A DNA stretch of 64,000 nt, from NCBI RefSeq assembly GCF_016925615.1, contig NZ_CP070499.1:3844001-3908000 (forward strand), given 5' to 3'. The position numbers were made by a program, and so were the translations under genes. The DNA comes from Natronosporangium hydrolyticum. GTDB lineage: Bacteria > Actinomycetota > Actinomycetes > Mycobacteriales > Micromonosporaceae. How positions within the stretch are numbered: position 1 is the stretch's first letter; every line of letters starts with the position of its first letter. Positions 27,437-37,039 of this stretch are shown here, piece by piece. The notes beneath the pieces are model-generated. The model was not told the origin of the DNA. It searched no databases and saw nothing but the letters and a program-made list of their open reading frames with translations.

Positions 27437-28225
27437 TCAGCCGGGGGGCGGGCCCGCCGCCGACCGGCGGCTCGCGGCGGCGCCGTTCGGGGCCGCCCCG
27501 GCCCCGCCGCCGGTGGTGCCGGGGGCGGCCCCCGCGTTCGCGGCCGCCCGGCTCTGCACCTGCGCGGCCATCTCCTCGGTCAACCGCAGCGGCAGCGGCT
27601 CCTTCGCCGGCCGGGCGTCGCTGCCCCGATCGACCACCAGCCCCCGCAGGCACTGCACCAGCGGTGCGGCCGCGGCCGGATCGACCGCGGCAGGCCCCTG
27701 ATAGACCGCCCGCACCAGCCAGCGGGGGCCGCTCACCCCGACGAACCGGAGATCCTTGGGCCCCTGCTGGGTGCGGACCCGGGCGGTCAACTCGGTGCCG
27801 TAGTCGCCAGCGAACTCCTCCGCGGCGACCCCGTCTTTGGCGAGCGTCTGTTTGATCTCCGCCCGGACCTCGTCCCAGATCTGCTCGGTACGCGGTGCGG
27901 CGAAGACGCCCAACTGCAGCATGGATTCGCCGTGCACCAGGAAGACCTGCTGGACGACGCCCTCCTTGTTGGCCTGCACCCGCACCTCGACCCCCGACAC
28001 CGAGGGAATCCTGAGGCTGCCGAGATCCAGCAGCCGACCGTCCTCGGGCGCCTCCGCGCTGTCGTAGGGACCAGCGGCCGGCGGCGCGGTGGCGCCGCCC
28101 AGCTCGCTACCCGGCTCACCGCTCGGCTCAGTTGTCGACTCGGCGGCTGGCGGCTCGGCCCGCCCCCGCCCGGCCTTACCGTCCCGGGCATGCCGGCCCT
28201 GGCTGCGGCTACCTCGCGAAAACAT
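27437..28225 (-). CDS. DUF3710 protein
   Basis: This 262-residue protein has an acidic/Pro-rich N-terminal stretch (1-60), a conserved globular core (LDLGSLRIPSVSG through LRGLVVDRG), and an Ala/Gly tail. It is a conserved actinobacterial protein always close to dut. No catalytic motif is recognised. Confidence 0.88.
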   Translation of the reverse strand: MFSRGSRSQGRHARDGKAGRGRAEPPAAESTTEPSGEPGSELGGATAPPAAGPYDSAEAPEDGRLLDLGSLRIPSVSGVEVRVQANKEGVVQQVFLVHGESMLQLGVFAAPRTEQIWDEVRAEIKQTLAKDGVAAEEFAGDYGTELTARVRTQQGPKDLRFVGVSGPRWLVRAVYQGPAAVDPAAAAPLVQCLRGLVVDRGSDARPAKEPLPLRLTEEMAAQVQSRAAANAGAAPGTTGGGAGAAPNGAAASRRSAAGPPPG

Positions 28226-28268
28226 CAGACATCTCCTCGCCCATCACCATGTCGCTCACCGCGGAGCG

Positions 28269-28739
28269 CTACTCGCCCAGGCTGGCGTGGCCACCGGTCG
28301 AGCCGTGGCCGTCGCTGCCGCGGCGCGAGTCCGGAAGCTCCGCGACGAGCTGAAAGTCTGCCTGCTCCACCCGCTGCACCACAAGCTGGGCGATTCGGTC
28401 GCCCCGGGAGATCTTGACCGGCTGCTCACGATCATGGTTGATCAGAATCACCATGATCTCGCCGCGGTAGCCGGCGTCGACCGTCCCCGGCGCGTTCAGC
28501 ACCGTCACCCCGAGCCGGGCCGCCAGCCCGCTCCGCGGATGGACCAGCCCGACATATCCTGGCGGCAGCGCCAGCGCCACCCCGGTCGGCACGGTGGCCC
28601 GCTGCCCTGGCGCCAGCTCCACGTCGCAGGCGGCGACCAGATCCGCGCCCGCGTCGCCCGGATGGGCGTACCTGGGCAGCGGAAGATCAGGGGCGAGCGC
28701 ACGCAGCGCCACCCGGACCGGCTCGGCCAACGTATCCAC
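28269..28739 (-). CDS. dut: dUTP diphosphatase
   Basis: This 156-residue trimeric dUTPase hydrolyses dUTP to dUMP and pyrophosphate. All five motifs are visible: HPGDAGADL (I), [10 protein letters not shown] (II), [13 protein letters not shown] (III), [10 protein letters not shown] (IV) and [10 protein letters not shown] (V, a Gly-rich lid with His where Phe is common). The GTG start overlaps no neighbour; a divergent DUF3093 gene starts 29 bases away. Confidence 0.96.
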   Translation of the reverse strand: MDTLAEPVRVALRALAPDLPLPRYAHPGDAGADLVAACDVELAPGQRATVPTGVALALPPGYVGLVHPRSGLAARLGVTVLNAPGTVDAGYRGEIMVILINHDREQPVKISRGDRIAQLVVQRVEQADFQLVAELPDSRRGSDGHGSTGGHASLGE

Positions 28740-28768
28740 CTCCGAGTCGTTACCGTACCCTCACCAGC

Positions 28769-29227
28769 ATGGCCCAGCCGACCGGCACTATCGGGTATCA
28801 GGAGCGGCTCCGCGTGCCGTGGCGTTGGTGGCTGCCCGCGATTGCGATCGCGGCGGTGCTCGCCAGCCCATTCGTCTGGGGCCCGGTCGCCGGCCCGATC
28901 GGCTACGCGGCCCCGGTAATGCTGATCGGTGGCACCATCGCCGGCCTGTGGTGGTTGGGCCGGGTGCGGGTGGCGGTGGTCGACGACGAACTGCTGGTCG
29001 ACGATGCCCGGTTGCCGGTGCGCTATGTCTCGCAGGCGATCCCGCTGGACGCCACCGGCCGGCAGGAGCTGCTCGGCCCGGGCGCGGACCCGCTCGCCTT
29101 CGTGGTGCAGCGACCGTGGCTGCCGGGGGCGGTCCAGGTGGTGCTGGACGACCCGGCGGATCCGACGCCCTACTGGTTGATCAGTTCCCGGCGACCAGCC
29201 GCGCTGGCCGCCGCCTTGTCACGCTGA
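28769..29227 (+). CDS. DUF3093 membrane protein
   Basis: This 152-residue protein begins at ATG 28769 with YQERLRVPWRWW, then two hydrophobic helices (~20-40 and ~46-65), then a cytosolic domain (LVDDARLPVRYVSQAIPLDA). It is the actinobacterial DUF3093 family, at the Rv2698 position. Function is unknown. Confidence 0.88.
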   Translation: MAQPTGTIGYQERLRVPWRWWLPAIAIAAVLASPFVWGPVAGPIGYAAPVMLIGGTIAGLWWLGRVRVAVVDDELLVDDARLPVRYVSQAIPLDATGRQELLGPGADPLAFVVQRPWLPGAVQVVLDDPADPTPYWLISSRRPAALAAALSR

Positions 29228-29294
29228 CCGTGCCCAGCCGGGGGCGGCGCTGCCGTCCGGCTCGGGCAGGTCCACACACCGCCGCGGGCGGCGT

Positions 29295-29600
29295 TTATGC
29301 GCACTCCCGGCAGATCAGCTCCCCCTGCTGCTCCCGGGCCAGCTGGCTCCGGTGATGCACCAGGAAGCAGCGGGAACACCGGAACTCGTCGCCCTGCATG
29401 GGCAGCACGCGAACCGGCGCGTCCTCATCGGCGAGCTCTGCCAGGTCGGCGCCGGGCAGCTCGAAACTCTCGGCGGCGTCCGCCTCGTCCACGTCGACAG
29501 TCGCGGACTGCGTATCGACCCGCCGCGCTTTCAATTCTTCGAGGCTGTCCTCCCCGATTTCCGCGTCGTCGCGACGCGGCGCGTCGTAGTCGGTGGCCAT
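29295..29600 (-). CDS. DUF4193 zinc-ribbon-like protein
   Basis: ATG 29600 (MATDYDAPRRDD) gives 101 residues. The N-terminal half is acidic. The C-terminus has FRCSRCFLVHH and LICRECA, a CxxC-CxxC pair that should bind zinc, and resembles an RNA-polymerase-binding RbpA-type ribbon only superficially. It corresponds to Rv2699c. Confidence 0.88.
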   Translation of the reverse strand: MATDYDAPRRDDAEIGEDSLEELKARRVDTQSATVDVDEADAAESFELPGADLAELADEDAPVRVLPMQGDEFRCSRCFLVHHRSQLAREQQGELICRECA

Positions 29601-30049
29601 CGGACTCGTCACACTCCCGTACGTTGTCCCGTCCTGCCGCGGCAGCCGGTCGGCTGCGCGACGTCCCTGTGATAACACCTGATCGCGGCGGCTCGTTCCC
29701 CGAAACGGCCCTGTCGAGCCGGGTACGTTACCGGGCTCGCACAATACCGGTGCATCCGCCCAGCACGATGCGCAATCTTGTGAATTGCATCACTTTGAGT
29801 GCCTCGCTGGACTCGCGACGAGAGTAGCGGGCACACGCGCAAACGGCACGGCGCGGCGCGCCGGAGGTTGTCACTGGTCCCGCCAGCGCAGCCCGCACCC
29901 GGTCAACCGGCAGCCAGCGACCGGTTCGCCACCAACACCCGCGACCGCACCGGCATAATTGACTGACAGCCCGCACCGACCACGAACCGCTCATGCTGGT
30001 CGTCGCCGCTGTTCTGCACGAAGACTACCGTCCCGGGGAGCTGCCCACC
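29601..30049. other. Divergent intergenic region between DUF4193 and cei
   Basis: About 450 bases hold no supported gene; the minus-strand open frames are not family-like. The centre is AT-richer than its surroundings and contains an imperfect palindrome around gatgcgcaat...attgcatc (29767-29791), a possible operator. Promoters for both flanking genes are expected here. Confidence 0.4.
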
Positions 30050-30580
30050 ATGTTGACTTTTGCGCGGGTACGAGCGCTGGCGATCATCGCGGTCCTGGTC
30101 CTGGGGGCGCTGATCGCGGTGCTCGTGGCGCTGACCCGGGACGACGGGTTGGTGACCGCCGACCACACCAGCTGCCCGGACGACGGGGTGGTGGCGAACC
30201 TGGAGCTCGCCGACCCCCGCGAGATCCGGATCAACGTCTACAACGCCACCGACCAGTCCGGGCTCGCCTCGCAGGTCGGTGAAGCGTTCGCCAACCGAGA
30301 CTTCGAGGTGGTCGAGCAGGGCGAGGACCCACGCGACACCGACGGCGCCGGGGTGGCGGTGCTGCGCTACGGCCCACAAGCGGTGGGCGCGGCGCACGTG
30401 CTGCAGGCGTACTTCCTCAACACCGCCACCTTCGAGTTCGACCTGGAACGGGAGGACGACGTCGTCGACGTGGTCCTCGGCAACGGCTACCGGCAGCTCG
30501 CCACCCCGACCGAGGTACGGCTCTCGATCGCCGCCCTCGGCAGCCCGGTGCCGCCGCCGGGCACCTGCGTCGCCACCTAG
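30050..30580 (+). CDS. cei: Cei-like envelope protein with LytR C-terminal domain
   Basis: ATG 30050 (ggggagctgcccacc upstream) gives 176 residues. One N-terminal membrane anchor (~9-32) is followed by an extracellular LytR_C domain (IRINVYNATDQSGLASQVGEAF) with two cysteines. Its neighbours DUF4193 and suhB match Rv2699c-Rv2701c, so this is the orthologue position of Rv2700 (Cei, cell-envelope integrity). Confidence 0.85.
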   Translation: MLTFARVRALAIIAVLVLGALIAVLVALTRDDGLVTADHTSCPDDGVVANLELADPREIRINVYNATDQSGLASQVGEAFANRDFEVVEQGEDPRDTDGAGVAVLRYGPQAVGAAHVLQAYFLNTATFEFDLEREDDVVDVVLGNGYRQLATPTEVRLSIAALGSPVPPPGTCVAT

Positions 30581-30592
30581 CCACCGCCGGGT

Positions 30593-30615
30593 CCGGGCCC
30601 GCGCTCAGGGCCCGG
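30593..30615. terminator. Short hairpin at the convergent cei/suhB junction
   Basis: The arms ccgggccc (30593-30600) and gggcccgg (30608-30615) flank a 7-base loop and overlap the suhB stop codon. Only 24 bases separate the two genes. Confidence 0.4.
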
Positions 30616-31435
30616 CCGCCGCCGCCAACTCGCGGAGCCGGTCGTGCAACGGGCCGAAGAGCGCTGGCGGGGCCGCGATGAACATCTCCCCGTCTCCCGG
30701 CGCCCCGTCCAGGCCGGCGACGGTCAGCCCCGCCTCGGCCGCGATCAGTCCGCCCGCCGCGTGGTCCCAGGGCTGCAGCCCGCGCTCGTAGAAGACGTCC
30801 ACCGTCCCCTCGGCCGCCAGGCACAGGTCCAGCGCCGCCGCCCCCAGCCGGCGTACGTCGCGCACCTGCGGCAGCAGCCGCGCCAACACCTCCGCCTGGT
30901 ACGCCCGACGGGCCGGCTGATAGCCGAACCCGGTCGCCACCAGCGCGTGGCCGAGCCGGGTCTCGGTAGACCCCCGCAGCCGCCGCCCCTCCCGCCAGGC
31001 GCCGTGGCCGGCCGACGCCGACCACTGGTCACCGGTCGCGGCGTTCCGGACCACTCCAGCCACCACCTCGCCGTCGACCTCGGCGGCGATCGAGACCGCG
31101 TACCAGGGGATCCCATAGAGGTAGTTGACGGTTCCGTCGATCGGATCGAGCAGCCACCGCACCCCCGATCCACCGGCGCCGGCCGGGTCGCCGCCGGCGC
31201 CGTACTCCTCGCCGAAGACCGCGTCGGTGGGCCGGCGGCGGCGCAGCTCCGCCACGAGCTGCCGCTCGACCGCCCGGTCGGCGGCGGTCACGACGTCTGT
31301 CTCAGTACTCTTCGTCGATACCTCGCGGGCCGCCCCCGCCCGCAACTCCGCGACCTGTGCGGCCGCCGGGGCGACCACCGCTTCGGCGATGGCCAGCAGC
31401 TGCGCCGGGGTCGCCCGGTCCTCGTTCATCGTCAT
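30605..31435 (-). CDS. suhB: Inositol-1-monophosphatase family protein
   Basis: This 276-residue protein has the family metal sites [15 protein letters not shown] and [16 protein letters not shown]; an upstream Glu in FGEEYGAGG completes the site. It dephosphorylates inositol phosphates or related sugar phosphates with Mg2+. ATG 31435 and 31429 are both possible starts. It is divergent from sigA. Confidence 0.93.
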   Translation of the reverse strand: MTMNEDRATPAQLLAIAEAVVAPAAAQVAELRAGAAREVSTKSTETDVVTAADRAVERQLVAELRRRRPTDAVFGEEYGAGGDPAGAGGSGVRWLLDPIDGTVNYLYGIPWYAVSIAAEVDGEVVAGVVRNAATGDQWSASAGHGAWREGRRLRGSTETRLGHALVATGFGYQPARRAYQAEVLARLLPQVRDVRRLGAAALDLCLAAEGTVDVFYERGLQPWDHAAGGLIAAEAGLTVAGLDGAPGDGEMFIAAPPALFGPLHDRLRELAAAAGP

Positions 31436-31621
31436 CCACCCATCGTCGCCGCCGACTCACTCGCTCCTGCCGGCGCGCGAGCTACGATGGCCGGCGAGGA
31501 CAGCGCTACAATTTCAACGTTTACGCCGCTATCGCGCACCGGCCCAGGTTGTCGACCATTGTGCGATGGCTGGTGTGCCATGATCGTACGTAACCGAATC
31601 GTTGCCTCCGGAAGGTCGTCC

Positions 31622-33211
31622 GTGTCAGAAGCCCGCCAGACCGGCGCCGACGTACGCTCGCTCACCCACACTCTGATCGCACAGGCGCAGCAAGCCGGCG
31701 GTCGGATCGCCTCCGCCGAGGTCGCCCACGCGGTCGAGTCGGCAGCGGTGACTCCGATGCAGGCCAAGAAGGTGCTCCGGGCACTCTCTGACGCCGGGGT
31801 AACGGTCGTGGTGGACGGTTCTGTGAGCACTCGGCGACGCGCGGTCGCCGCCCGGTCCGCTACGTCCGCGTCGAAAGCGACCACCGCCCGCACCGCCAAA
31901 GCGGCCACCCCGGCCGCGGGTGCGGCGGCGAACCAGCAGCCCCCCAGCCCGCCGGTGCGGCCGGCCGCCAGCGAGCCAGCCCCCAAGCCGGTGAAGACCA
32001 CCCGCAAGTCGACCAAGGCGACCACGGCGGACGCCGCCCCGGCCACAGCGCCGGCGCAGGCCACCCCCGGCGACCCACCCGTCGATGGCCAGTCTCCCCC
32101 CGGTGCCGGGATCTCCCTGAACGAGGAGGAGGCCGCCGCCCTCGCCGCCGCGGTCGACGATGTGGTGCTCGAAGAGCCCGTCGGGATGGCGGCCAAGGCG
32201 AAGGCCGACGCCGAGGCCGACGACGACTTCGACTGGGACGACGAGGAGTCGGAGGCGCTCAAGCAGGCCCGCCGGGACGCCGAGCTCACCGCCAGCGCCG
32301 ACTCGGTCCGCGCGTACCTCAAGCAGATCGGAAAGGTGCCGCTGCTCAACGCCGAGCAGGAGGTGGAGCTCGCCAAACGGATCGAGGCCGGGCTCTACGC
32401 CACCGAGCGGCTACGGCTGGTCGAAGAAGAGGGCGAGGAGCTCGCCACCCCGATGCGCCGGGACCTGCTCTGGATCACCCGCGACGGCGACCGGGCCAAG
32501 AACCACCTCCTCGAAGCCAACCTTCGACTGGTGGTGTCGCTGGCGAAACGGTATACCGGCCGCGGCATGGCCTTCCTCGACCTGATCCAGGAGGGCAACC
32601 TGGGCCTGATCCGGGCGGTCGAGAAGTTCGACTACACCAAGGGCTACAAATTCTCCACCTACGCCACCTGGTGGATCCGGCAGGCGATCACCCGCGCCAT
32701 GGCCGACCAGGCCCGCACCATCCGGATCCCGGTGCACATGGTCGAGGTGATCAACAAGCTGGGCCGGATCCAGCGGGAGCTGCTGCAGGACCTGGGCCGC
32801 GAGCCCACCCCTGAGGAGCTCGCCAAGGAGATGGACATCAGCCCCGAGAAGGTGCTGGAGATCCAGCAGTACGCTCGGGAACCGATCTCGTTGGACCAGA
32901 CCATCGGCGACGAGGGCGACAGCCAACTCGGCGACTTCATCGAGGATTCCGAGGCGGTGGTCGCGGTCGACGCGGTCTCCTTCTCCCTCCTCCAGGACCA
33001 GCTGCAGCAGGTGCTACAGACGCTCTCGGAGCGGGAGGCGGGGGTGGTTCGGCTACGGTTCGGCCTCACCGACGGCCAGCCCCGCACCCTGGACGAGATC
33101 GGCCAGGTCTACGGTGTGACCCGGGAACGGATCCGGCAGATCGAATCCAAGACCATGTCGAAGCTGCGCCACCCGTCCCGATCCCAGGTGCTCCGCGACT
33201 ACCTGGACTGA
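31622..33211 (+). CDS. sigA: Primary RNA polymerase sigma factor (HrdB/SigA)
   Basis: GTG 31622 is chosen because ggaagg lies 6 bases upstream; ATG 31580 is in frame but has no ribosome site. The 529 residues have an Ala/Lys/Thr-rich, acid-ended region 1, then regions 1.2-2.4 ([41 protein letters not shown]), region 3, and region 4 with the helix-turn-helix ([19 protein letters not shown]). It directs housekeeping transcription. A possible -10 tacaat lies at 31507-31512. ppgK, normally between suhB and sigA in mycobacteria, is absent. Confidence 0.96.
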   Translation: MSEARQTGADVRSLTHTLIAQAQQAGGRIASAEVAHAVESAAVTPMQAKKVLRALSDAGVTVVVDGSVSTRRRAVAARSATSASKATTARTAKAATPAAGAAANQQPPSPPVRPAASEPAPKPVKTTRKSTKATTADAAPATAPAQATPGDPPVDGQSPPGAGISLNEEEAAALAAAVDDVVLEEPVGMAAKAKADAEADDDFDWDDEESEALKQARRDAELTASADSVRAYLKQIGKVPLLNAEQEVELAKRIEAGLYATERLRLVEEEGEELATPMRRDLLWITRDGDRAKNHLLEANLRLVVSLAKRYTGRGMAFLDLIQEGNLGLIRAVEKFDYTKGYKFSTYATWWIRQAITRAMADQARTIRIPVHMVEVINKLGRIQRELLQDLGREPTPEELAKEMDISPEKVLEIQQYAREPISLDQTIGDEGDSQLGDFIEDSEAVVAVDAVSFSLLQDQLQQVLQTLSEREAGVVRLRFGLTDGQPRTLDEIGQVYGVTRERIRQIESKTMSKLRHPSRSQVLRDYLD

Positions 33212-33460
33212 TCCGATGGGCCGGCCCAGCTCCGGGGGACCGAACGGTCACCCGCACCGGCTGGTTTCGGGTAGTATTCGTCACCCGATCAGTCCGGTTC
33301 AGCGGGCCTCCGCTGGGCAGCGTTGACGGGAGATGCGCGATGTCGGGCAGACTGGTGTGACCTTGGTCCCCCGCCGGCGGGCCGGGAAGGCAATGGCTGC
33401 CGGGTATGTTGGACGATGTATGGACAGTGCGAAGCCGGTGACGATCAGAGGAGGATCGCG

Positions 33461-33691
33461 ATGACCACGACCCTCACACCGCCTCCGGAGACACTGGCTC
33501 CGCTGGGAGCGGATGACCGGTGCGACCGGTGTAATGCGGCCGGCAAGCTCCGGATCACCATCACCGGCGACCGGGAGCTGGTGTTCTGCGGGCACCATGC
33601 CAACCGCTACGCGGATGACCTAGTAAAGATCACCGTTCGGTATGCGACCGACCCAGACTTCACCTGGCGGGGGGAAGAGCTACTCTCCTGA
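33461..33691 (+). CDS. Small DUF7455-type protein
   Basis: ATG 33461 (gaggagg upstream) gives 76 residues. CDRCNAAGKL and FCGHHANRY provide a CxxC/CxxH set likely to hold zinc. Genes of this kind commonly follow hrdB in actinomycetes. It is followed by a strong terminator. Function is unknown. Confidence 0.85.
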   Translation: MTTTLTPPPETLAPLGADDRCDRCNAAGKLRITITGDRELVFCGHHANRYADDLVKITVRYATDPDFTWRGEELLS

Positions 33692-33715
33692 CCTCCGCCG
33701 GTCGTCATGGACATG

Positions 33716-33759
33716 ACGGCGGTACGGCAGCCCCACGGGGTCGCCGTACCGCCGTTTTT
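33716..33759 (+). terminator. Canonical intrinsic terminator
   Basis: The arms acggcggtacggc (33716-33728) and gccgtaccgccgt (33743-33755) are perfectly complementary and followed by a T-run. It ends the sigA-downstream small gene. Confidence 0.88.
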
Positions 33760-33820
33760 CATACCCGTCCACCCGGCCCGGCAGTGCCCGGCCCGGGCCG
33801 GCCCCGGGCCCTGCCGGGTC

Positions 33821-33875
33821 GATCATGAGCCTGTTAGCCGACACGCCCGGCGAGTCTGTCAACAGGCTCATGATC
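33821..33875. terminator. 15-bp perfect inverted repeat before the convergent helicase gene
   Basis: gatcatgagcctgtt (33821-33835) pairs exactly with 33861-33875 over a 25-base loop. It is placed to stop transcription of the minus-strand helicase gene that ends at 33918. The gatcatg core also occurs in the hairpin at 17137-17212. Confidence 0.6.
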
Positions 33876-33917
33876 GGCCAAGCTAGGCGGCCGGCCAGGC
33901 TAGGCGGATCGGCCGGC

Positions 33918-35648
33918 CTAGAGGCTCCGGATCGCGGCAATCCGCTCTTCGAGCTGGGCGATCGTCGCTTGCGCGCTCGGCGGGCCGCCACAGCGCCGCC
34001 GCAGCTCCGCGTGGATCTTCCCGTGGGGTAGGCCGGTCCGGTGATGGTGGGCCGCGACCAGCCCGTTGAGCTGCCGCCGCAGCGCGATCCGCCGCTGGCC
34101 GGAGGTTAGATCCGGCTCCGCCGGCCGCTCGACCGTGGTCGTGGTGGTGCTGGCCGGCGGTTGGGCCGCCCGCTGCTCCGCCTGCCGCCGCTGCAGCAGC
34201 TGCGACACCTGCTCCGGGGTGAGTAGCCCGGGTAGGCCGAGGTACTCCTGCTCCTCCGGGGTGCCGGCGACCACCGGCGCACCGAACGACGCGCCGTCGT
34301 AGATCACCTGGTGGAGTTCGGCGGTGGCCGAGACCGCCTCGAATTGGCGGGCCAGCTCGTCGGTGGCCCGCTCGCTCTGTTGAGCGCGTTCCAGGGCCGC
34401 GTCGTCGAGCCCGTCCGGGTCGTCCTTCGCCTTGCCCAGCACGTGGTCACGCTGCGCCTCCAGCTCAGCGGCGAGGCTCAGCAGCACCGGCACGCTGGGC
34501 AGGAAGATGGTGCTGGTCTCCCCCGGGCGCCGGGCCCGGACGAACCGGCCCACCGCCTGCGCGAAGTAGAGCGGTGTGGCCGCGCTGGTGGCGTAGACCC
34601 CGACCGCCAGCCGGGGGATGTCCACCCCCTCGGAGACCATCCGGACCGCGACCAGCCACCGCTGCTGCGAGTGGGTGAAGGCGGCGATCTTCTCCGAGGC
34701 GTCGTCGTCGTCGGAGACCACCACCGTCGCCGGCTCGCCGGTCATCTGGGTGAGCAGCCGGCCGTATGCCCGGGCGGCGGTCTGGTCGGAGGCGATGACC
34801 AGGCCGGCGGCGTCGGGCATCCCGCCCTCCCGCAGCACCCGCAGCCGGGCGTCCGCGGCCCGCAGCACCTGCGGCATCCACTGACCGGCCGGGTCGAGCG
34901 CGGTCCGCCAGGCGGCTGCCACCACGTCTTTGGTCATCGGCTCCCCGAGCCGCGCCGCGAGCTCGTCGCCCGCGCTGGTGCGCCACCGGGTCTCGCCGGA
35001 GTAGGCCAGGAAGATCACCGGCCGGACCACGCCGTCGGTGAGCGCCTCGGCGTACCCGTAGGAGGAGTCGGCGCGGGAGCGCAGCAGCGACTCCCCTTCC
35101 GGCTCGTAGCTCACGAACGGGATCGGGTTGGCGTCGGAACGGAACGGGGTGCCGGTCAGCAGCAGCCGGCGGGTCGCGGGCTCGAAGGCGTTGGCGACCC
35201 CGTCGCCCCAGCTGCGGGAGTCGCCGGCGTGGTGGATCTCGTCCAGGATGACCAGGGTGGGGCGGGCGAGGGTCCGCCGCCGGTGCACCTGCGGCGCTGC
35301 CCCCACCTGTGCGTAGGTGAGCACCGCACCGTGGAAGTCGGCGGTCGAGTGGACGTCGGAGTTCCGGAACGAGGCGTCGAGCTGGATGCCGACCCGGGCC
35401 GCGGCCGCCGCCCACTGGTGTTTCAGGTGCTCGGTGGGGGCCACCACGGTCACGGCCGAGACCGTCCGGTCAGCGAGCAGCTCCGCCGCGATCCGTAGCG
35501 CGAAGGTGGTCTTACCGGCGCCCGGTGTCGCCACCGCGAGGAAGTCGGTCTTGCGGCGGCGCAAATACTCCACCAGCGCGCGCCGCTGCCACGCCCGCAG
35601 CGGGCCACAGGACTCCGGGTCGACCGCCAGGCGGTCGACCCTACTCAT
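33918..35648 (-). CDS. DEAD/DEAH-box superfamily 2 helicase
   Basis: ATG 35648 (MSRVDRLAVD) gives 576 residues and overlaps the DUF3039 stop by 8 bases. Walker A is TPGAGKTT, Walker B LDEIHHAGD, motif III LLLTGTPFRS, and the C-terminal helicase domain has MVSEGVDIPRLAVG and QAVGRFVRARRPGE. It resembles RadD/UvsW-like DNA helicases found beside DUF3039 genes in actinobacteria. It probably acts in DNA repair. Confidence 0.92.
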   Translation of the reverse strand: MSRVDRLAVDPESCGPLRAWQRRALVEYLRRRKTDFLAVATPGAGKTTFALRIAAELLADRTVSAVTVVAPTEHLKHQWAAAAARVGIQLDASFRNSDVHSTADFHGAVLTYAQVGAAPQVHRRRTLARPTLVILDEIHHAGDSRSWGDGVANAFEPATRRLLLTGTPFRSDANPIPFVSYEPEGESLLRSRADSSYGYAEALTDGVVRPVIFLAYSGETRWRTSAGDELAARLGEPMTKDVVAAAWRTALDPAGQWMPQVLRAADARLRVLREGGMPDAAGLVIASDQTAARAYGRLLTQMTGEPATVVVSDDDDASEKIAAFTHSQQRWLVAVRMVSEGVDIPRLAVGVYATSAATPLYFAQAVGRFVRARRPGETSTIFLPSVPVLLSLAAELEAQRDHVLGKAKDDPDGLDDAALERAQQSERATDELARQFEAVSATAELHQVIYDGASFGAPVVAGTPEEQEYLGLPGLLTPEQVSQLLQRRQAEQRAAQPPASTTTTTVERPAEPDLTSGQRRIALRRQLNGLVAAHHHRTGLPHGKIHAELRRRCGGPPSAQATIAQLEERIAAIRSL

Positions 35649-35886
35649 CCGGCAGCGACTCGTGGATCTCCTTGCACTGCGGGCAGACCGGGAACCGCTG
35701 CGGGTCCCGGGAGGGAACCCACAGCTTGCCACACAACGCCCGCACCGGGGTGCCCTCGATCATCGCGGCCATCAGCTTCCCCTTTGGCACATAATGCGAG
35801 AAGCGCTCTTGATCGCCGGCGTCGAACCGATAGTCGACGCTCTCTTCGCGAGTGATATCGGTGTCGGGCATCGTTGGCGTCGTCAT
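35641..35886 (-). CDS. DUF3039 protein
   Basis: ATG 35886 gives 81 residues. The C-terminal half has a zinc-ribbon-like set, ALCGKLWVPSRDPQ and VCPQCKEIHESL. It is translationally coupled to the helicase gene, suggesting they work together. Confidence 0.9.
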   Translation of the reverse strand: MTTPTMPDTDITREESVDYRFDAGDQERFSHYVPKGKLMAAMIEGTPVRALCGKLWVPSRDPQRFPVCPQCKEIHESLPDE

Positions 35887-35945
35887 GCCCCTAGTGTGGC
35901 AGGTCGGGAGCAGAACGGACAACGAGACTACCCGGTTAGCGGTGG

Positions 35946-36581
35946 TCATCCGACCGGCTCCGGACCGTCACCGCAGCCGTCGCCCAGCACCTGCTGGGGT
36001 GAGCCGTCCGCCGGGTCGAGTGTGATCTCCCAGTCGCCGTAACTGGTGCTCAGCAGCAACCGGTCGGCCGCCAGGAACTCGGCGGAGACCGCGCCGCACA
36101 CCCGCCCGACCTCCCCGACCTCGCGCGCCGCCAGGCCTGACCCCTGCCAGATGTGCACGGTCAGGGTGGGGGTGGTGTCGCGGTCCCGGACCAGGGCAGC
36201 GGCGAACTCGCCGTCGGCGGAGCGGGCCAGCTCCTCGGCCTCGAAGGTGAAGTGGTCGCCGAACACCCCCCAGCCGAAGAGCCCCACGAACGCCACCGCG
36301 CCGGAGACCCAGCGCAGGGCGATCCGGCCACGCTGCCGGGTCTCGTTGCGGATCGGCAGGCCCAGCCACGACCCGACCAGCAGCAGCGTCGGCACCACCA
36401 ACAGGCCGAGCATCGGATTGCCGAACTGATACTCCAACAGCACCGACCGCCATGGGTTCCAGGCGCCGAGCCCGAACAACACCGCCGCGACGATCCCCGC
36501 CGCGAGGAACACCACTCCGACGACTCGGCGCGCCACCCGCAATCTGGATCTAGTCGTCGAAACCTCTCCGACATCAGTCAC
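35946..36581 (-). CDS. Membrane protein of unknown function
   Basis: GTG 36581 gives 211 residues: three hydrophobic helices at ~20-42, ~60-78 and ~90-108, then an extracellular domain with a pair of cysteines (GRVCGAVSAEF and GDGCGDG). It lies in a run of minus-strand genes. No family was recognised. Confidence 0.65.
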   Translation of the reverse strand: MTDVGEVSTTRSRLRVARRVVGVVFLAAGIVAAVLFGLGAWNPWRSVLLEYQFGNPMLGLLVVPTLLLVGSWLGLPIRNETRQRGRIALRWVSGAVAFVGLFGWGVFGDHFTFEAEELARSADGEFAAALVRDRDTTPTLTVHIWQGSGLAAREVGEVGRVCGAVSAEFLAADRLLLSTSYGDWEITLDPADGSPQQVLGDGCGDGPEPVG

Positions 36582-36667
36582 GGCTCAAGAATGCCCAGAA
36601 AAGAGAAGAGACGCAACTTCAATACGATTAGGACACAGTTTTGATCAACTGTCCGATTACCGCTCCG

Positions 36668-37012
36668 CTACTCATGATCGACGGTACGGACCGGGCGGGT
36701 GTCCGCCGGAGCCGGCGGCAGTGACCGCCGCGATCCCAGCCGGAACCCGCGCAGCCGATGCTTCTCCTTCGGCAGCGGGCCATTGGCCAACACCACCGCG
36801 ATCCATGGCAGGAAGGCCATCCCGGCGGCGCACAACGCCAGCCACAGCCACCACAGTGGCGGCTGCGCGGCGGCCACCACCGCGGCCGCGACCAGGCAGA
36901 GCACCCGGAAGGTCATGAGCACGACATAGCGGAACTCACGGGTGCGCAGTTGGTCTTCTTGACTGCGCGCCGCGTTGGTGATCAGGGTCGGCCGGTCGTC
37001 TCGGCGCTTCAC
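36668..37012 (-). CDS. DUF3099 membrane protein
   Basis: This 114-residue protein has an N-terminal ITNAARSQEDQLRTRE motif and two helices (~30-50 and ~53-75), as in the actinobacterial DUF3099 family. Function is unknown. It begins 27 bases after the DNA-repair gene. Confidence 0.88.
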   Translation of the reverse strand: MKRRDDRPTLITNAARSQEDQLRTREFRYVVLMTFRVLCLVAAAVVAAAQPPLWWLWLALCAAGMAFLPWIAVVLANGPLPKEKHRLRGFRLGSRRSLPPAPADTRPVRTVDHE

Positions 37013-37039
37013 GGCTCCTATCCTGCCACCGCGGGCTGA

